Of a stretch of DNA of 64,000 nt, positions 16,194 to 25,909 are shown one piece after another; the first letter of the stretch is position 1; each line of letters begins with the position of its first letter. The stretch is from Treponema sp. UBA4377 (lineage in GTDB: Bacteria > Spirochaetota > Spirochaetia > Treponematales > Treponemataceae). Made by a program: the position numbers and the translations under genes. Where the stretch lies: NCBI GenBank assembly GCA_002391235.1, contig DGRX01000026.1, forward strand, positions 3,145 to 67,144. The letters run 5' to 3'. The notes below the pieces were generated by a model, which did no database searches, was not told the DNA's origin, and saw only the letters and a list, made by a program, of their open reading frames with translations.

Positions 16194-17330
16194 TTACGGT
16201 TGAACCGTTGTCTTGTAAACGGCGGCCAACTTTCCGTCGTCGCCCTTGACAAGCTCAAGCATAACCGCGGCTTTGATCGGGTTGCGCTTGGCGTCAAACG
16301 AAAGGTTTCCTGTAACGTATTCGCCCTGAATTGAAGCCAAGGCGTTCTTTACGGCTGTCGCGTCGGCGCTGCCAGCCTTAACGATGGCGTCCTTCAAAAG
16401 GTAAACTGAATCGTATCCAAGAGCGGCAAAAGCGTTGGGATCCTTGTTGTACTTGGCGCGGAAAGCGGCGACATACTTTTGGACAGCCGGGCTTGTCGAG
16501 TCAACGGCATAGTGGTTAGAATAGAAGCCGTTCAAAACCTCGTCGCCGGCGTTGCTTGTCAATCCGTCCCATCCGTCGGCTCCAACAAAGGCAACGTTGA
16601 TGCCTTGGGCGCGGGCCTGCTTGGCGATCAAGCTTACTACGTTGTAGTAGTCGGGAAGGTAAAGAACGTCCGGGTTGGCTGTCTTAATCTTTGTCAACTG
16701 GGCGTTAAAGTCCTTGTCGTTTGTGGCGTAAGACTCTTTGGCGACGATTTTTCCGCCAAGCGCGACGAATGTCTTTTCAAAGTTCTCTGTCAAGCCGACT
16801 GAGTAGTCGTTTCCGATGTCATAAAGGATGGCGGCATTCTTGGCGCCAAGGTTTTCAATGGCAAACTTTCCGCCTACAGTTCCCTGGAAGGGGTCGATGA
16901 AGCAAGCGCGGAAAATAAAGTCGCCGGCGTCCGTGATGTCCGGAGCGGTGGCGGCGGGAGCGATCTGAACGATCTTCTGGGCCTGGGCGCGGCTTGTAAC
17001 AGCCTTTGTGCAGCCGGAAGTAAGGGAGCCGATTACAATCTTAACTCCGTCTTTTGTCGTCAACTTCTGGAAAGCGTTTACTGTCTTGTCGGGATTTCCC
17101 TCATCGTCTTCGCTGACCAAAACGACTTTCTTTCCGTTAATTCCGCCGGCAGCGTTGATTTCCTCAATGGCCAAGTCAATGCCGTTTTTGCATTCAACGC
17201 CGTAAACGCTTACGTTTCCGCTCAACGGGAAGATGCCGCCGATTGTGATGCTGTCAGACTCTTTCTTGCCGCAAGAAACCAAGGCAAAAAGAGCGGCTGC
17301 CGCGATGGCTGCCAAAGCAAATTTTTTCAT
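16194..17330 (-). CDS. livJ: branched-chain amino acid ABC transporter substrate-binding lipoprotein
   Basis: A 378-residue type 1 periplasmic binding protein (LivJ/LivK family). The lipoprotein signal has basic MKKF, an Ala-rich core and lipobox Leu-Val-Ser-Cys. Family segments include ITIGGIFPLSGNVSVYG, GIDLAIEEINAAGGINGKK and FIFRACFIDPFQGTVGG. It captures the amino acid at the outer face of the membrane for LivHMGF. ATG 17330 is chosen because AAGGAG lies upstream; the longer frame to 17411 would place residues before the signal peptide. Exact ligand (Leu/Ile/Val or other) is not certain. Confidence 0.92.
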   Translation of the reverse strand: MKKFALAAIAAAALFALVSCGKKESDSITIGGIFPLSGNVSVYGVECKNGIDLAIEEINAAGGINGKKVVLVSEDDEGNPDKTVNAFQKLTTKDGVKIVIGSLTSGCTKAVTSRAQAQKIVQIAPAATAPDITDAGDFIFRACFIDPFQGTVGGKFAIENLGAKNAAILYDIGNDYSVGLTENFEKTFVALGGKIVAKESYATNDKDFNAQLTKIKTANPDVLYLPDYYNVVSLIAKQARAQGINVAFVGADGWDGLTSNAGDEVLNGFYSNHYAVDSTSPAVQKYVAAFRAKYNKDPNAFAALGYDSVYLLKDAIVKAGSADATAVKNALASIQGEYVTGNLSFDAKRNPIKAAVMLELVKGDDGKLAAVYKTTVQP

Positions 17331-17394
17331 ACAATTCTCCTTAAAGCTTATGGAGTCCGGCTGGACGCCGTTCCAACAACTTTTGTTTGCAAAT

Positions 17395-17424
17395 AATATT
17401 GCTGAATTCAAAGTTTTTAGTCAA
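17395..17424 (-). promoter_or_regulatory. promoter of the liv operon
   Basis: Minus strand: -35 TTGACT (17419-17424), 18-base spacer, -10 AATATT (17395-17400), about 65 bp before the binding-protein ATG. The -10 is a weak match. Confidence 0.45.
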
Positions 17425-17505
17425 TAGGCTTTTCTTTAAAAAATACTTAATTTTTTAAGTTTTATGAAAAACGCGGCTTCCTTAACACTTTACAACAGCA
17501 AAAAA

Positions 17506-17530
17506 AAACCGCGCGGTCAACGCGCGGTTT
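17506..17530 (-). terminator. terminator of the alpha ribosomal operon
   Basis: The hairpin AAACCGCGCG / CGCGCGGTTT with a five-base loop is followed on the minus strand by eight or so T residues. It lies 14 bp after the zinc-ribbon protein stop and closes the long ribosomal run. Confidence 0.88.
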
Positions 17531-17543
17531 ACAAGCCAAAGAC

Positions 17544-17804
17544 TTACGCCTGAGCTTCGGCGGCAGGAGCCTCGGCCGCGGCTTCTTCAGCGGCGGGAGC
17601 GGCGTCCGCAGGAGCGGCAGCCGGCTTTTCAAGGCGAGCCTTGTTCTTAAGGTGAGCTTTGCAGAATTTGCAAATCATAACCTTTTTGCCGTCAAGGTCG
17701 TATTCATAAAGAACCTTGATGCCCTTGGTCTTGCAAATAGGACACTCGCCGCGGCCATGATTGGCGGTCTTGCGAAGTCCAGTTCCACGATGCGCTTTAG
17801 ACAT
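17544..17804 (-). CDS. small zinc-ribbon protein linked to rplQ, Ala/Pro/Glu-rich tail
   Basis: An 86-residue protein. Residues 1-55 are basic and hold two CxxC pairs (CPICKTKG and CKFCKAH) about 25 residues apart, consistent with a zinc ribbon that binds RNA or protein. Residues 58-86 are Ala/Pro/Glu low complexity. The ATG overlaps the rplQ stop as TAATG, with AAGGAG inside rplQ, so it is translated with ribosomal proteins. No standard ribosomal protein family matches. A ribosome-associated role is inference from context and composition. Confidence 0.75.
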   Translation of the reverse strand: MSKAHRGTGLRKTANHGRGECPICKTKGIKVLYEYDLDGKKVMICKFCKAHLKNKARLEKPAAAPADAAPAAEEAAAEAPAAEAQA

Positions 17805-18265
17805 TATTTGCTCTCCTTCGCTTCTTTCTTAGCGGCGTCTTTTTTGTCCGCTTTCTTAGCGTCTTTCTTAGCTTTGGCGGCGGCCTTCTTTTCCTCAACC
17901 TGGTCAAGCTTGTAGTCAACCAACTCAAGGATTACAACGTCAGCGGCGTCGCCTTCGCGGAATCCCAACTTAAGAACGCGTGTGTAACCACCGTTGCGTT
18001 CCTTCATGCGGGGAGCGATTTCAGTAAAAAGCTTGTTCAAAACTTTTTCGTCAGCGATATATTTTGCTACTTCGCGGCGATTGTGAACGCTGTCAACTTT
18101 GGCGCGTGTTACAAGCTTTTCTGCCTTTCTGCGCGCTTCCTTAGCCTTAGCCTTAGTAGTGGTAATGCGTTCAAATCTAAAAAGAGAAGTAACCATGTTG
18201 CGCAACATTGCGCGGCGATGCGCTGTCGTGCGGCTCAGCGCGTTAAAACCAGTTCTATGATTCAT
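17804..18265 (-). CDS. rplQ: 50S ribosomal protein L17
   Basis: A 153-residue protein. The L17 core is residues 1-118 ([20 protein letters not shown] at the start, then [19 protein letters not shown]). Residues 122-153 form a Lys/Ala repeat tail not found in the short E. coli version. It overlaps rpoA by 11 bp, the usual alpha-operon arrangement. Confidence 0.96.
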   Translation of the reverse strand: MNHRTGFNALSRTTAHRRAMLRNMVTSLFRFERITTTKAKAKEARRKAEKLVTRAKVDSVHNRREVAKYIADEKVLNKLFTEIAPRMKERNGGYTRVLKLGFREGDAADVVILELVDYKLDQVEEKKAAAKAKKDAKKADKKDAAKKEAKESK

Positions 18266-19313
18266 CTGATTCTTCCTTCTTCTTAGTTAAATTAACAGCA
18301 TCCTTAAGATAGCTGTAGTCCGTCATGCCCAAAGTCAAGTTCCATTCAAGCAACTTTTCTTTGATCTCTGTAAGACTCTTTTTGCCAAAGTTTCTGGTCT
18401 TGGCGATGTCATCTTCAGTCTTCTTTGTCAATTCGCCGATTGTGCGGATGTTGGCGTTCTTCAAGCAGTTTGAAGAACGAACTGACAACTCAAGCTCTTC
18501 AACCGGAGTGTTCAACAAGGCGCGGACTCTCTCGTCCTCTTCGCCAATGTCGTCGTCGCCAGAAGAATCGCTGTCGTCAAAATTGATGAATACTGAAAAA
18601 TGCTCTTTGGCGATCTTAGCGGCTTCGCTCAAAGCGTCGGCCGGTTCAATCGATCCGTCAGTCCAAATTTCAAGGCAAAGTTTGTCATAATCGTTTCTCT
18701 GTCCAACGCGGCAAGGTTCAATCGAATATTTAACCTTTTTTACCGGGCTGAAAATCGCGTCCATCGGAATCGTGCCGACAACTTCAATGTATTTGTCGTT
18801 GGTTTCCGCGGGAACGTATCCACGATTCAAGTCAACTTGGATTTCCATGTCAAGCTTGGCGTCGTCCATCATTGTGAACAAGTGAACGTCCTTTGACAAG
18901 ACTTCCAGTTGGCCTTCTTTTTCGAGGTCATTGCTCGTTACCTTTCCAGGACCCTTGAATTCATAAAGAATTGTGTCCTGCTCACCGTCGCCGGCAAGGC
19001 GAACGCGCGTTTGCTTCAAGCTGTTCAAGATTTCCAAAGTGTCTTCAGACACATTGGGAATTGCCTCAAATTCGCTTGAAATCACGTGCGGAACATTGTC
19101 AGAATCATACGAAGTGATTCTGATTGAAGTAACTGCGTATCCCTGAATCGATGACAGCAAAACACGACGAAGGGTATTTCCTACTGTCGTGCCAAATCCG
19201 GGTTCAAACGGATAAGCATAAAACTTTCCATAGTTCGCCTGAGAGGTTTCTTGATTCTCAAAACGCACGCCTTTAGGTCTTTGAAAACCTTTAAGCAGAT
19301 TTTTGCGAGCCAT
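18255..19313 (-). CDS. rpoA: DNA-directed RNA polymerase subunit alpha
   Basis: A 352-residue alpha subunit that nucleates RNA polymerase assembly. The N-terminal domain shows [20 protein letters not shown] and [11 protein letters not shown]. The C-terminal domain is present from about residue 265 ([20 protein letters not shown] and [14 protein letters not shown]) and binds upstream DNA and regulators. The linker is acidic. Length is about 20 residues more than E. coli, mostly in the linker and C-terminal tail. Confidence 0.98.
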   Translation of the reverse strand: MARKNLLKGFQRPKGVRFENQETSQANYGKFYAYPFEPGFGTTVGNTLRRVLLSSIQGYAVTSIRITSYDSDNVPHVISSEFEAIPNVSEDTLEILNSLKQTRVRLAGDGEQDTILYEFKGPGKVTSNDLEKEGQLEVLSKDVHLFTMMDDAKLDMEIQVDLNRGYVPAETNDKYIEVVGTIPMDAIFSPVKKVKYSIEPCRVGQRNDYDKLCLEIWTDGSIEPADALSEAAKIAKEHFSVFINFDDSDSSGDDDIGEEDERVRALLNTPVEELELSVRSSNCLKNANIRTIGELTKKTEDDIAKTRNFGKKSLTEIKEKLLEWNLTLGMTDYSYLKDAVNLTKKKEESDES

Positions 19314-19325
19314 TTGAACTCCTTA

Positions 19326-19919
19326 CTATTTAGAATAATATTCAACCACAAGCTGCTCTTTTACATCGTAATCGATGTCGCTTCGAGACGGCAGAGTAGC
19401 AACCTTTCCTGACAAATTATCCTTGTCGGCTTCAAGCCAAGCGGGAACTTTGCGTTCTTCGATTCTAGCGACCAATTTCTTGATGCTTGAAGAGGCCTTG
19501 CTCTTCTCTTTGAACGCTACGACATCGCCGGCCTTAATCAAGTAAGACGGAATGTCCACTTTCTTGCCGTTGACTGTAATGTGTCCGTGGCTTACAAGCT
19601 GTCTGGCCTCGCTGCGAGTCTTGGCAAAACCAAGGCGGTACACAACATTGTCCAAACGAGATTCAAGCAACTGGAGCATTACTTCGCCTGTAACGCCAGG
19701 CTTTCTAACAGCCATTTCGTAGTAAAGGCGGAACTGGCGCTCGAGAACTCCGTAGATAAAGCGGAGCTTCTGCTTTTCGTCAAGCTGAAGCGCGTATTCA
19801 GAGCGCTTGCGGCGAGTCTCTTTCTGGTTTCTCTTGCTAACTTTGCCGTAGCCCAAAACGAGCGGATTCAATCCCAATTTTTTGCAGCGTTTAAGGATAG
19901 GCGTCGTGCTTTTACCCAT
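19326..19919 (-). CDS. rpsD: 30S ribosomal protein S4
   Basis: A 197-residue S4 with the S4 RNA-binding domain at about residues 88-150 (LESRLDNVVYRLGFAKTRSE and ARQLVSHGHITVNGKKVDIP). It nucleates 30S assembly. In E. coli S4 represses the alpha operon, and rpsD is inside the matching operon here. The zinc-binding N-terminal cysteines seen in some S4 proteins are absent. Confidence 0.97.
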   Translation of the reverse strand: MGKSTTPILKRCKKLGLNPLVLGYGKVSKRNQKETRRKRSEYALQLDEKQKLRFIYGVLERQFRLYYEMAVRKPGVTGEVMLQLLESRLDNVVYRLGFAKTRSEARQLVSHGHITVNGKKVDIPSYLIKAGDVVAFKEKSKASSSIKKLVARIEERKVPAWLEADKDNLSGKVATLPSRSDIDYDVKEQLVVEYYSK

Positions 19920-19936
19920 TGTTTACTCCTTAAGAA

Positions 19937-20317
19937 TTACATTGAGCGCGTCTTGCGCGGGCGGCATCCGTTGTGCGGAATCGGCGTAACATCAGAAATA
20001 GACTTAACCTTAAGTCCCTGATTTCCAATGGCGCGGACAGCGTTCTCGCGGCCCATGCCAGGTCCCTTAACGAATACGTGAACTTCGCGCAAACCGTAGC
20101 TAACAGCCTTTTGAACAGCTGTTTCGGCAACAGTCTGAGCGGCAAAAGGAGTTGATTTCTTGGCGCCGCGGAATCCAAGTCCGCCGCTTGACGCCCAAGA
20201 AAGCGCGTTGCCGTTCAAGTCAGTAATTGTTACGATTGTGTTGTTGAAAGACGCCTGAATGTAAACGTTTCCTTCGTAAACGCTCTTCTTTTCCTTTCTC
20301 TTTTTAACAGTAGCCAA
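19937..20317 (-). CDS. rpsK: 30S ribosomal protein S11
   Basis: A 126-residue S11 located at the platform of the 30S subunit near the mRNA exit. Family segments are [34 protein letters not shown] and the C-terminal [13 protein letters not shown]. It lies between rpsM and rpsD as in most alpha operons. Confidence 0.98.
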   Translation of the reverse strand: MATVKKRKEKKSVYEGNVYIQASFNNTIVTITDLNGNALSWASSGGLGFRGAKKSTPFAAQTVAETAVQKAVSYGLREVHVFVKGPGMGRENAVRAIGNQGLKVKSISDVTPIPHNGCRPRKTRSM

Positions 20318-20333
20318 TTAGTTTACCTCCGCC

Positions 20334-20702
20334 TTACGCTTTCTTCTTGTTCGCAACAGTCTTCTTCTTACCCTTGCGAGTTCTTGAATTTGTACGCGTT
20401 CGCTGGCCGCGAACCGGAAGTCCCTTGCGATGGCGCTGGCCACGGTAAGATCCAATATCGATAAGGCGCTTGATGTTAAGGCCAATTTCCGAGCGGAGAC
20501 GGCCTTCAACCTTGTACTCTTTGTCGATAATTTCACGGAGTTTTGTCAACTCGTCCTGAGACAAATCATTCATCAGCGTATCTTCTTTAATCTCCGCTTT
20601 TTTGCAGATTGTGCGAGCCGCTGAGCGACCTATGCCGTAGACATAAGTCAAAGCGATTTTAACCTGTTTATTAGGGAGGTCAACTCCCGCAATTCGAGCC
20701 AT
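20334..20702 (-). CDS. rpsM: 30S ribosomal protein S13
   Basis: A 122-residue S13 of the 30S head, which contacts 50S and tRNA. It starts [18 protein letters not shown] and ends with the basic [17 protein letters not shown] region. It follows rpmJ by 10 bp. Confidence 0.98.
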   Translation of the reverse strand: MARIAGVDLPNKQVKIALTYVYGIGRSAARTICKKAEIKEDTLMNDLSQDELTKLREIIDKEYKVEGRLRSEIGLNIKRLIDIGSYRGQRHRKGLPVRGQRTRTNSRTRKGKKKTVANKKKA

Positions 20703-20712
20703 CTGTTACTCC

Positions 20713-20826
20713 TCAACCTTGTCTCTGCTTATGCTTAGGGTTAACGCAAATGATGCGGACAATGCCGTTTCTTTTGATAACCTTACACTTATCGCAGATA
20801 GGCTTTACACTGGTTCGTACTTTCAT
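20713..20826 (-). CDS. rpmJ: 50S ribosomal protein L36
   Basis: A 37-residue L36, reading [16 protein letters not shown] to a C-terminal HKQRQG. The zinc ligands Cys11, Cys14, Cys27 and a later His are intact (zinc-binding type). It is the first gene of the alpha operon here and sits directly after secY, with no adk, map or infA between. Confidence 0.96.
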   Translation of the reverse strand: MKVRTSVKPICDKCKVIKRNGIVRIICVNPKHKQRQG

Positions 20827-20855
20827 AAAAGTCCCCCTGGGAATGTGATAGTTAT

Positions 20856-20895
20856 TTCCCGATTATGGCAATTCGCAATGAATTACAATCGGGAA
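20856..20895 (-). promoter_or_regulatory. structured leader of the rpmJ (alpha) operon
   Basis: Nested inverted repeats: outer arms TTCCCGAT / ATCGGGAA (20856-20863, 20888-20895) and inner arms AATTC / GAATT (20870-20874, 20880-20884). It lies between the putative promoter and the rpmJ ATG, so the RNA would fold in the 5' leader. It is a candidate target for S4 feedback; that is inference from the E. coli alpha operon. Confidence 0.55.
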
Positions 20896-20900
20896 ACACG

Positions 20901-20930
20901 AGTATAGCACATTTCGCCAATTTAAGTCTA
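20901..20930 (-). promoter_or_regulatory. promoter of the rpmJ-rplQ (alpha) operon
   Basis: Minus strand: -35 TAGACT (20925-20930), 18-base spacer, -10 TATACT (20901-20906). It lies in the 133-bp gap between secY and rpmJ. Confidence 0.55.
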
Positions 20931-20959
20931 GCCCTTCGGCCAAAAAACCAATAGAAATT

Positions 20960-22285
20960 CTAGAGGCTTCTTGAGCGAATTCTTCCCTTTTTCATAAGAC
21001 CATCTTGATGGTGCATTCTCAAAAGGGCTTCAATCTGGCTCATTGTATCCAAGTCTACGCCAACCATAATGATCAACGAAGTGCCGCCCATCAGCATCGC
21101 TACCGACTGAGGGAACTTAAAGACCAGCTGGATGACCGTCGGCAATATCGCTATCGCCGCAAGGAACAAAGCGCCAGGCAATACCAAACGGTTAAGTATC
21201 TTTTGCAAGTACTCTTCCGTCTTGTCAGTTCTTACTCCGGGAATGGAGCCGCCGTTTTCCCGGATTTGCTTTGCTATTTCAGTGGGGTTCAGGGTTACCT
21301 GAGTGTAGAAGTATGCAAAGAATATAATAAGAACCACTAACAACAAATTGTACCAAATTCCCGTCGGATTCAAAATTACAGCCAATTTTTGAACCCATCT
21401 CGCAGCGCCGGAGTTGCTGGCAATCGAAGAAACAAGCTGCAAGGGAAGCGTCAAAAACGATGAAGCGAAAATCAAGGGAATTACATTTGACGGATTCACT
21501 TTAAAGGGAATGTATGTGTTCTGGCCGCCATACATCTTTCTGCCGACAACGCGCTTGGCGTAGTTGACAGGAATCTTGCGCTCGCCGGATTCTTCGAACA
21601 CGACAAGGGCAATGATCCCAACAAAAATGATAAGGGCGACAATAACAAAAACAATGTTCAGTTGGCCATTGCGAACTTGCTCGGCAAGCTCGGCCACAGC
21701 GCTAGGCATGCGGGCAACGATGCCGGCAAAAATCATGATTGAAATGCCGTTGCCTATTCCGCGGGCGGTGATTTGATCTCCCAACCAAACTGTTACCATT
21801 GAACCAGTAGTTACGGTAAGAATCGCAAGAAGCTTAAAGGCGACTTCGTTGTTCAACGAAACGACGCCAATGTTTTTTGCGTAGATTGTAACCGCAAACG
21901 ACTGAACGACGCAGACAAAAATCGTTCCGACTCTTGTCCACATCTGCATTCTCTGCTGGCCGCCTTCTTCCATAACCGCTCTTTTCATTGAGGGGAAAAT
22001 GATAAGAAGGAGCTGCATGATAATCTGCGTAGAGATGAAGGGCATTACGCCCAACATGAACACAGAAAAGTTAGAAAACGCGCCGCCAACAAAGAAGTCC
22101 ATGTAACTAGCAAAAGCGTTGTTGTTCTGAGCGGCAAGGTTGTTAAAGTATTCAAACAAAGCTGCGGCGTCCACGCCCGGAATTGTAAGAACGCATCCAA
22201 GTCTGTAGACAGCCAATACAACTACAGTAAACAAAAGACGGCTGCGGAGTTCTTTAATTTTAAACATGTTCGCAATTGAATTCAT
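20960..22285 (-). CDS. secY: preprotein translocase subunit SecY
   Basis: A 441-residue channel subunit of the Sec translocon with ten hydrophobic helices. Start MNSIANMFKIKELRSRLLFT; signatures include FISTQIIMQLL, the conserved periplasmic plug region near residue 60 and GVRTDKTEEYLQKILNRL. It works with SecE (45370-45552). It ends the spc cluster, 10 bp after rplO. Confidence 0.98.
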   Translation of the reverse strand: MNSIANMFKIKELRSRLLFTVVVLAVYRLGCVLTIPGVDAAALFEYFNNLAAQNNNAFASYMDFFVGGAFSNFSVFMLGVMPFISTQIIMQLLLIIFPSMKRAVMEEGGQQRMQMWTRVGTIFVCVVQSFAVTIYAKNIGVVSLNNEVAFKLLAILTVTTGSMVTVWLGDQITARGIGNGISIMIFAGIVARMPSAVAELAEQVRNGQLNIVFVIVALIIFVGIIALVVFEESGERKIPVNYAKRVVGRKMYGGQNTYIPFKVNPSNVIPLIFASSFLTLPLQLVSSIASNSGAARWVQKLAVILNPTGIWYNLLLVVLIIFFAYFYTQVTLNPTEIAKQIRENGGSIPGVRTDKTEEYLQKILNRLVLPGALFLAAIAILPTVIQLVFKFPQSVAMLMGGTSLIIMVGVDLDTMSQIEALLRMHHQDGLMKKGRIRSRSL

Positions 22286-22295
22286 TTATTCCGCC

Positions 22296-22781
22296 TTAGT
22301 CTTTCTTTTCTGTTTTTTCAGCCTTTTTAACCTCGACGACAGAGCCGCCGGCCTTTTCAACCTTTTCCTTGGCAGTCTTTGAAACCTTGTCTACAGAAAC
22401 AGTAACTTTCTTTGTGATGTTTCCTGTTCCCAAGAGTTTGACCAAAGACTTCTTAGACTTTACGAGATTTTTGGCAATGAGCGTTTCCTTGCTTACTGTC
22501 TCGCCGTCGGCGTATTTGGCTTCGATGTCGCAAAGGTTTACAACATCATACTCAACCTTAAAAGGATAGTTTGAGAAGCCGCGCTGGGCGATGCGGCGGT
22601 AAAGAGGCATCTGTCCGCCTTCAAAGCCAACGTATGGCTGGGGCGAACCGCTTCTTGACTGGGCGCCTTTGTTGCCCTTGCCGGCTGTCGTTCCGAGTCC
22701 TGATGAAGAGCCGCGGCCAACAATTTTTCTCTTTTTGTTAGCTCCTACGGGCGCTGTCAATACTGGATTGTATTCTGCCAT
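22296..22781 (-). CDS. rplO: 50S ribosomal protein L15
   Basis: A 161-residue L15 with the Gly-rich N-terminal extension (KRKIVGRGSSSGLGTTAGKG) and the YVGFEGGQMPLYRRIAQRGF segment. The C-terminal 15 residues are Lys/Glu-rich. The ATG overlaps the rpmD stop as TAATG. Confidence 0.97.
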   Translation of the reverse strand: MAEYNPVLTAPVGANKKRKIVGRGSSSGLGTTAGKGNKGAQSRSGSPQPYVGFEGGQMPLYRRIAQRGFSNYPFKVEYDVVNLCDIEAKYADGETVSKETLIAKNLVKSKKSLVKLLGTGNITKKVTVSVDKVSKTAKEKVEKAGGSVVEVKKAEKTEKKD

Positions 22782-22963
22782 TATTGGATCTCCTCAACTT
22801 TTACAAGGTGAGCCACAGAGGCCACCGCTCCGCGTACAGAAGGAGTGTCTTCCTGCACGACAGAGGAACTGATTTTCTTTAATCCCAAACTGCGGACAGT
22901 GGCGCGCTTGGCGGGCTTTTGTCCGATAACGCTTTTTACAAGTGTAATCTTAAGTTTTGCCAT
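22781..22963 (-). CDS. rpmD: 50S ribosomal protein L30
   Basis: A 60-residue L30 ([20 protein letters not shown]). ATG 22963 is preferred over an in-frame start 12 bases earlier, since that would overlap rpsE and add residues foreign to the family. It lies between rpsE and rplO as usual. Confidence 0.96.
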   Translation of the reverse strand: MAKLKITLVKSVIGQKPAKRATVRSLGLKKISSSVVQEDTPSVRGAVASVAHLVKVEEIQ

Positions 22964-22965
22964 GA

Positions 22966-23481
22966 TTAACCCCACATCTCGCTCAGAGTCTTGCCTCTGT
23001 TCTTGGCAACTGTCGCAGCGTCAAGCATGTTCTCGATGGCGTCAAAAGTGGCGCGAACAACGTTTACAGAAGCGCTTGAACCGAGCGACTTAGAAATGAT
23101 GTCGGTAACACCGGCCGCGTCCATAATGGCGCGAACAGGGCCACCGGCGATGATTCCAGTACCGGCGCTGGCTGGGCGCAAAAGAACTTCCGAGCTCTTG
23201 AACTTTCCGATAACGTCGTGCGGAACAGTTCCGCGCTTAATCGGAAGCGTTACAAGATTTCTCTTGGCGCGGTCAAGGCTCTTTTTGATAGCCTCTGTAA
23301 CGTCATTGGCTTTGCCAAATCCGTATCCAACGCGGCCTTTCTGATCGCCTACAACGCTGAGCGCCGCAAAAGACATTCTGCGTCCGCCCTTTACAGTCTT
23401 AGAAGTTCTGTTAAGAGTCACGAGCTTTTCAACAAACTCTTTCTCTTTAGGCTCTTTGTCAAATTTATTCTGGCGTTCCAT
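22966..23481 (-). CDS. rpsE: 30S ribosomal protein S5
   Basis: A 171-residue S5 with the double-stranded RNA-binding-like domain ([18 protein letters not shown], then [20 protein letters not shown]) and a C-terminal [18 protein letters not shown] segment. It contributes to mRNA unwinding and decoding accuracy. Confidence 0.98.
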   Translation of the reverse strand: MERQNKFDKEPKEKEFVEKLVTLNRTSKTVKGGRRMSFAALSVVGDQKGRVGYGFGKANDVTEAIKKSLDRAKRNLVTLPIKRGTVPHDVIGKFKSSEVLLRPASAGTGIIAGGPVRAIMDAAGVTDIISKSLGSSASVNVVRATFDAIENMLDAATVAKNRGKTLSEMWG

Positions 23482-23489
23482 AGTATCTC

Positions 23490-23852
23490 CTAGAATATGA
23501 TGCCCGCTTTGCGAGTACCGTCAGCAAGAGCCTTTACAACGCCGTGGTAAAGATAACCGTTGCGGTCAAAAACCACTGTGGTAATGTTCTTTTCCTTAAG
23601 GCGCTGGCCAAAAGCTTCGCCAAGTTTCGCGGCGCCTTCAACTGTCGGCTTGACGCTCGCAAAATCTTTTTCCATCGTAGAAATGGCGGCAAGAGTCTTT
23701 CCCTCGTCGTCATTGATTACCTGTACATAAAGGTTCTTGTTGCTGCGAGTGACTGTCATGCGGGGGCGCTCAGCCGTTCCGTAAACAGTCTTGCGGATGT
23801 GAACCTTTCTGTGAAGGCGCTTTCTATCTTTGTCGTTAAGTTTTCTAATCAT
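23490..23852 (-). CDS. rplR: 50S ribosomal protein L18
   Basis: A 120-residue L18, a 5S rRNA-binding protein. Family features are [20 protein letters not shown] and the C-terminal [20 protein letters not shown]. Order rplF-rplR-rpsE is standard. Confidence 0.97.
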   Translation of the reverse strand: MIRKLNDKDRKRLHRKVHIRKTVYGTAERPRMTVTRSNKNLYVQVINDDEGKTLAAISTMEKDFASVKPTVEGAAKLGEAFGQRLKEKNITTVVFDRNGYLYHGVVKALADGTRKAGIIF

Positions 23853-23863
23853 GTCGCCCGTCC

Positions 23864-24403
23864 TTATTTAACGCCAGTCTTACCGACTTTGCGTCTAATA
23901 ACTTCAGTAGAATAGCGGATTCCCTTTCCTTTGTAAGGCTCAGGAAGGCGCAACTTGCGGATTTGGGCGCAGAATTCGCCGATTTGCTGCTTGTTGATTC
24001 CAGAAATGTCAATCTTTCCAGAAGGATCGGCAGCCACCGTGATTCCTTCGGGAATTACGGCGATAAAATCGTTTGAGTAGCCCAAGTTCATTACAAGTTC
24101 CTTGCCCTTGACTTCGGCGCGGAAACCTACTCCGTTAATAACCAAAGACTTTGTAAAGCCTGTTGTCACACCCTTTACCATGTCGTTGATAAGGGCGCGG
24201 TACAAACCGTGGTCGGCGTTGGCCTGGCGGCTTGCGTTAAGCGTCTTTACAGTAATCTCATTGTTTTCAAAGACAACTTCAACATTCTTGCTGAACTTCT
24301 GCTTAAGCTCGCCCTTGGCTCCCTTTACAGAAATCTCGTTGTCCTTAATCGCAACCGTTACGCCGGCGGGAACGGCAACAGGAAGCTTTCCAATCTTAGA
24401 CAT
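23864..24403 (-). CDS. rplF: 50S ribosomal protein L6
   Basis: A 179-residue L6 with two related alpha-beta domains. It starts [20 protein letters not shown] and has the C-terminal signature [20 protein letters not shown]. It sits near the factor-binding site of the 50S subunit. Confidence 0.98.
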   Translation of the reverse strand: MSKIGKLPVAVPAGVTVAIKDNEISVKGAKGELKQKFSKNVEVVFENNEITVKTLNASRQANADHGLYRALINDMVKGVTTGFTKSLVINGVGFRAEVKGKELVMNLGYSNDFIAVIPEGITVAADPSGKIDISGINKQQIGEFCAQIRKLRLPEPYKGKGIRYSTEVIRRKVGKTGVK

Positions 24404-24416
24404 CTTCTTCCTCCTA

Positions 24417-24815
24417 TTACCAAACTTTGCAGACTAATTCGCCGCCGACCATCTTCTCTGACGCCTTCTTTCCAGTTGTAACGCCAGCTGATGTCGAAAC
24501 GATTACTGAACCGTATCCGTTGCGGACGCGGGGCAGATCTTTATAACCTGAATAAACACGGCGGCCAGGAGTTGAAATCTTTTCAATTCCGTGAATAACC
24601 GGTTCATTCTTGTCATCGTACTTGAGGAAGATGCGGATTGTGTTCTTTCCGTCTTCCTGAACTTTCTTGAAGTTCTTGATGTATCCTTCAGTCTTGAGGA
24701 TTTTTACAATTTCCAACTTCAACTTTGACGCCGGGATATCCACTTTCTCGTGGCGGGCCATCACCGCATTGCGGATTTTTGTAAGCATATCTGCTACTGG
24801 ATCTGATGCGCTCAT
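24417..24815 (-). CDS. rpsH: 30S ribosomal protein S8
   Basis: A 132-residue S8 ([20 protein letters not shown] at the start, [19 protein letters not shown] near the end). It binds central-domain 16S rRNA and in E. coli feeds back on the spc operon. The C-terminal GGELVCKVW matches the family. Confidence 0.97.
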   Translation of the reverse strand: MSASDPVADMLTKIRNAVMARHEKVDIPASKLKLEIVKILKTEGYIKNFKKVQEDGKNTIRIFLKYDDKNEPVIHGIEKISTPGRRVYSGYKDLPRVRNGYGSVIVSTSAGVTTGKKASEKMVGGELVCKVW

Positions 24816-24831
24816 ATTACTTCTCCTACCA

Positions 24832-25017
24832 CTACCAACTTGACTTTGTTACGCCGGGTAACAAACCTTCACTAGCATACTTGCGGAAGCAAAGACGGCA
24901 CATCTTGAACTTGCGGAGATATCCTCTAGGACGTCCGCAGAGCTGGCACCTGTTGTACTGACGAGTCGAGTACTTGGGAGCGCGCTTTGCTTTGATAATC
25001 ATCGATTTTTTAGCCAT
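24832..25017 (-). CDS. rpsN: 30S ribosomal protein S14, zinc-binding short form
   Basis: A 61-residue type Z S14. The four zinc cysteines lie in [20 protein letters not shown], followed by [18 protein letters not shown]. The short zinc form replaces the 100-residue form of E. coli. Confidence 0.97.
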   Translation of the reverse strand: MAKKSMIIKAKRAPKYSTRQYNRCQLCGRPRGYLRKFKMCRLCFRKYASEGLLPGVTKSSW

Positions 25018-25028
25018 GACTTCCTCGT

Positions 25029-25580
25029 TTACTTTCTAAAGGGCATATTGAACTTGTTAAGCAAAGCGCGGGCCTCGCTGTCAGTTCTTGCGCTTGTTAC
25101 GATAGTGATATTCATACCCGCAATCTTAGTGATTTTGTCAAAGTCGATTTCGGGGAAAATGATCTGCTCCGTAATTCCAAGAGAGAAATTTCCGTGACCG
25201 TCAAAGCCAGTCGCCTTGATGCCGCGGAAGTCCTTAACGCGCGGAAGGGCGACATTGATCAAGCGGTCCAAAAATTCATACATAATTGTTCCGCGCAATG
25301 TCACCATAGCGCCGATTTCTGCGCCCTCACGAAGTTTGAAGTTGGCAATCGATTTCTTTGCCTTTGTCTTGACCGCTTTCTGACCTGTGATTTGTGTCAA
25401 GTCAGCAACTGCGGCATCAAGAAGTTTCTTATTTCCGAGAGCTTCGCCAACGCCCATGCTAACTACGATTTTTTTGATCGCAGGAATCTGCATGGGTGAT
25501 GTGTATCCCAACTCCTTAAAGAGTTCGGGAGCGATAGTGTCTTTATAGACTTTCTTAAGCCGGGGTACGTAATTTGCCAT
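25029..25580 (-). CDS. rplE: 50S ribosomal protein L5
   Basis: A 183-residue L5 that binds 5S rRNA and contacts P-site tRNA. Segments [18 protein letters not shown] and [20 protein letters not shown] are typical. ATG 25580 overlaps the rplX stop as TAATG; a start six codons earlier would lie inside rplX and is rejected. Confidence 0.97.
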   Translation of the reverse strand: MANYVPRLKKVYKDTIAPELFKELGYTSPMQIPAIKKIVVSMGVGEALGNKKLLDAAVADLTQITGQKAVKTKAKKSIANFKLREGAEIGAMVTLRGTIMYEFLDRLINVALPRVKDFRGIKATGFDGHGNFSLGITEQIIFPEIDFDKITKIAGMNITIVTSARTDSEARALLNKFNMPFRK

Positions 25581-25897
25581 TATAGCGCTTCTCCACATTT
25601 GCGGCAGACACGAGTTTTCTTGTCTCCGTCAAGCTTATAACCAATTTTTACAGGGCGTTTGCATTTGGGGCAAACGATTCCAACGTTTGAAATATGAATA
25701 GGCGCTTCAACCTCAGCGATGCCGCCGGCATCCTGTTGGCTGCGTCTCTTCATAGCCTTCTTTACCAAGTTAACGCCAGAAACAATTACAGCGTCCTTTT
25801 TGGTGACGACGCGGACAACTTTTCCTTGCTTGCCCTTGTCTTTTCCTGTAAGGACTTGTACTGTATCGTCTTTGTGAATCTTGAACTTCTTAAGCAT
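25580..25897 (-). CDS. rplX: 50S ribosomal protein L24 with C-terminal zinc ribbon
   Basis: A 105-residue L24. The KOW motif is at residues 7-33 ([19 protein letters not shown]). The C-terminal part has two cysteine pairs ([11 protein letters not shown] and CRKCGEAL), a zinc-ribbon version found in several bacterial phyla. It initiates 50S assembly. Confidence 0.97.
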   Translation of the reverse strand: MLKKFKIHKDDTVQVLTGKDKGKQGKVVRVVTKKDAVIVSGVNLVKKAMKRRSQQDAGGIAEVEAPIHISNVGIVCPKCKRPVKIGYKLDGDKKTRVCRKCGEAL

Positions 25898-25909
25898 ACC
25901 CTACACTCC

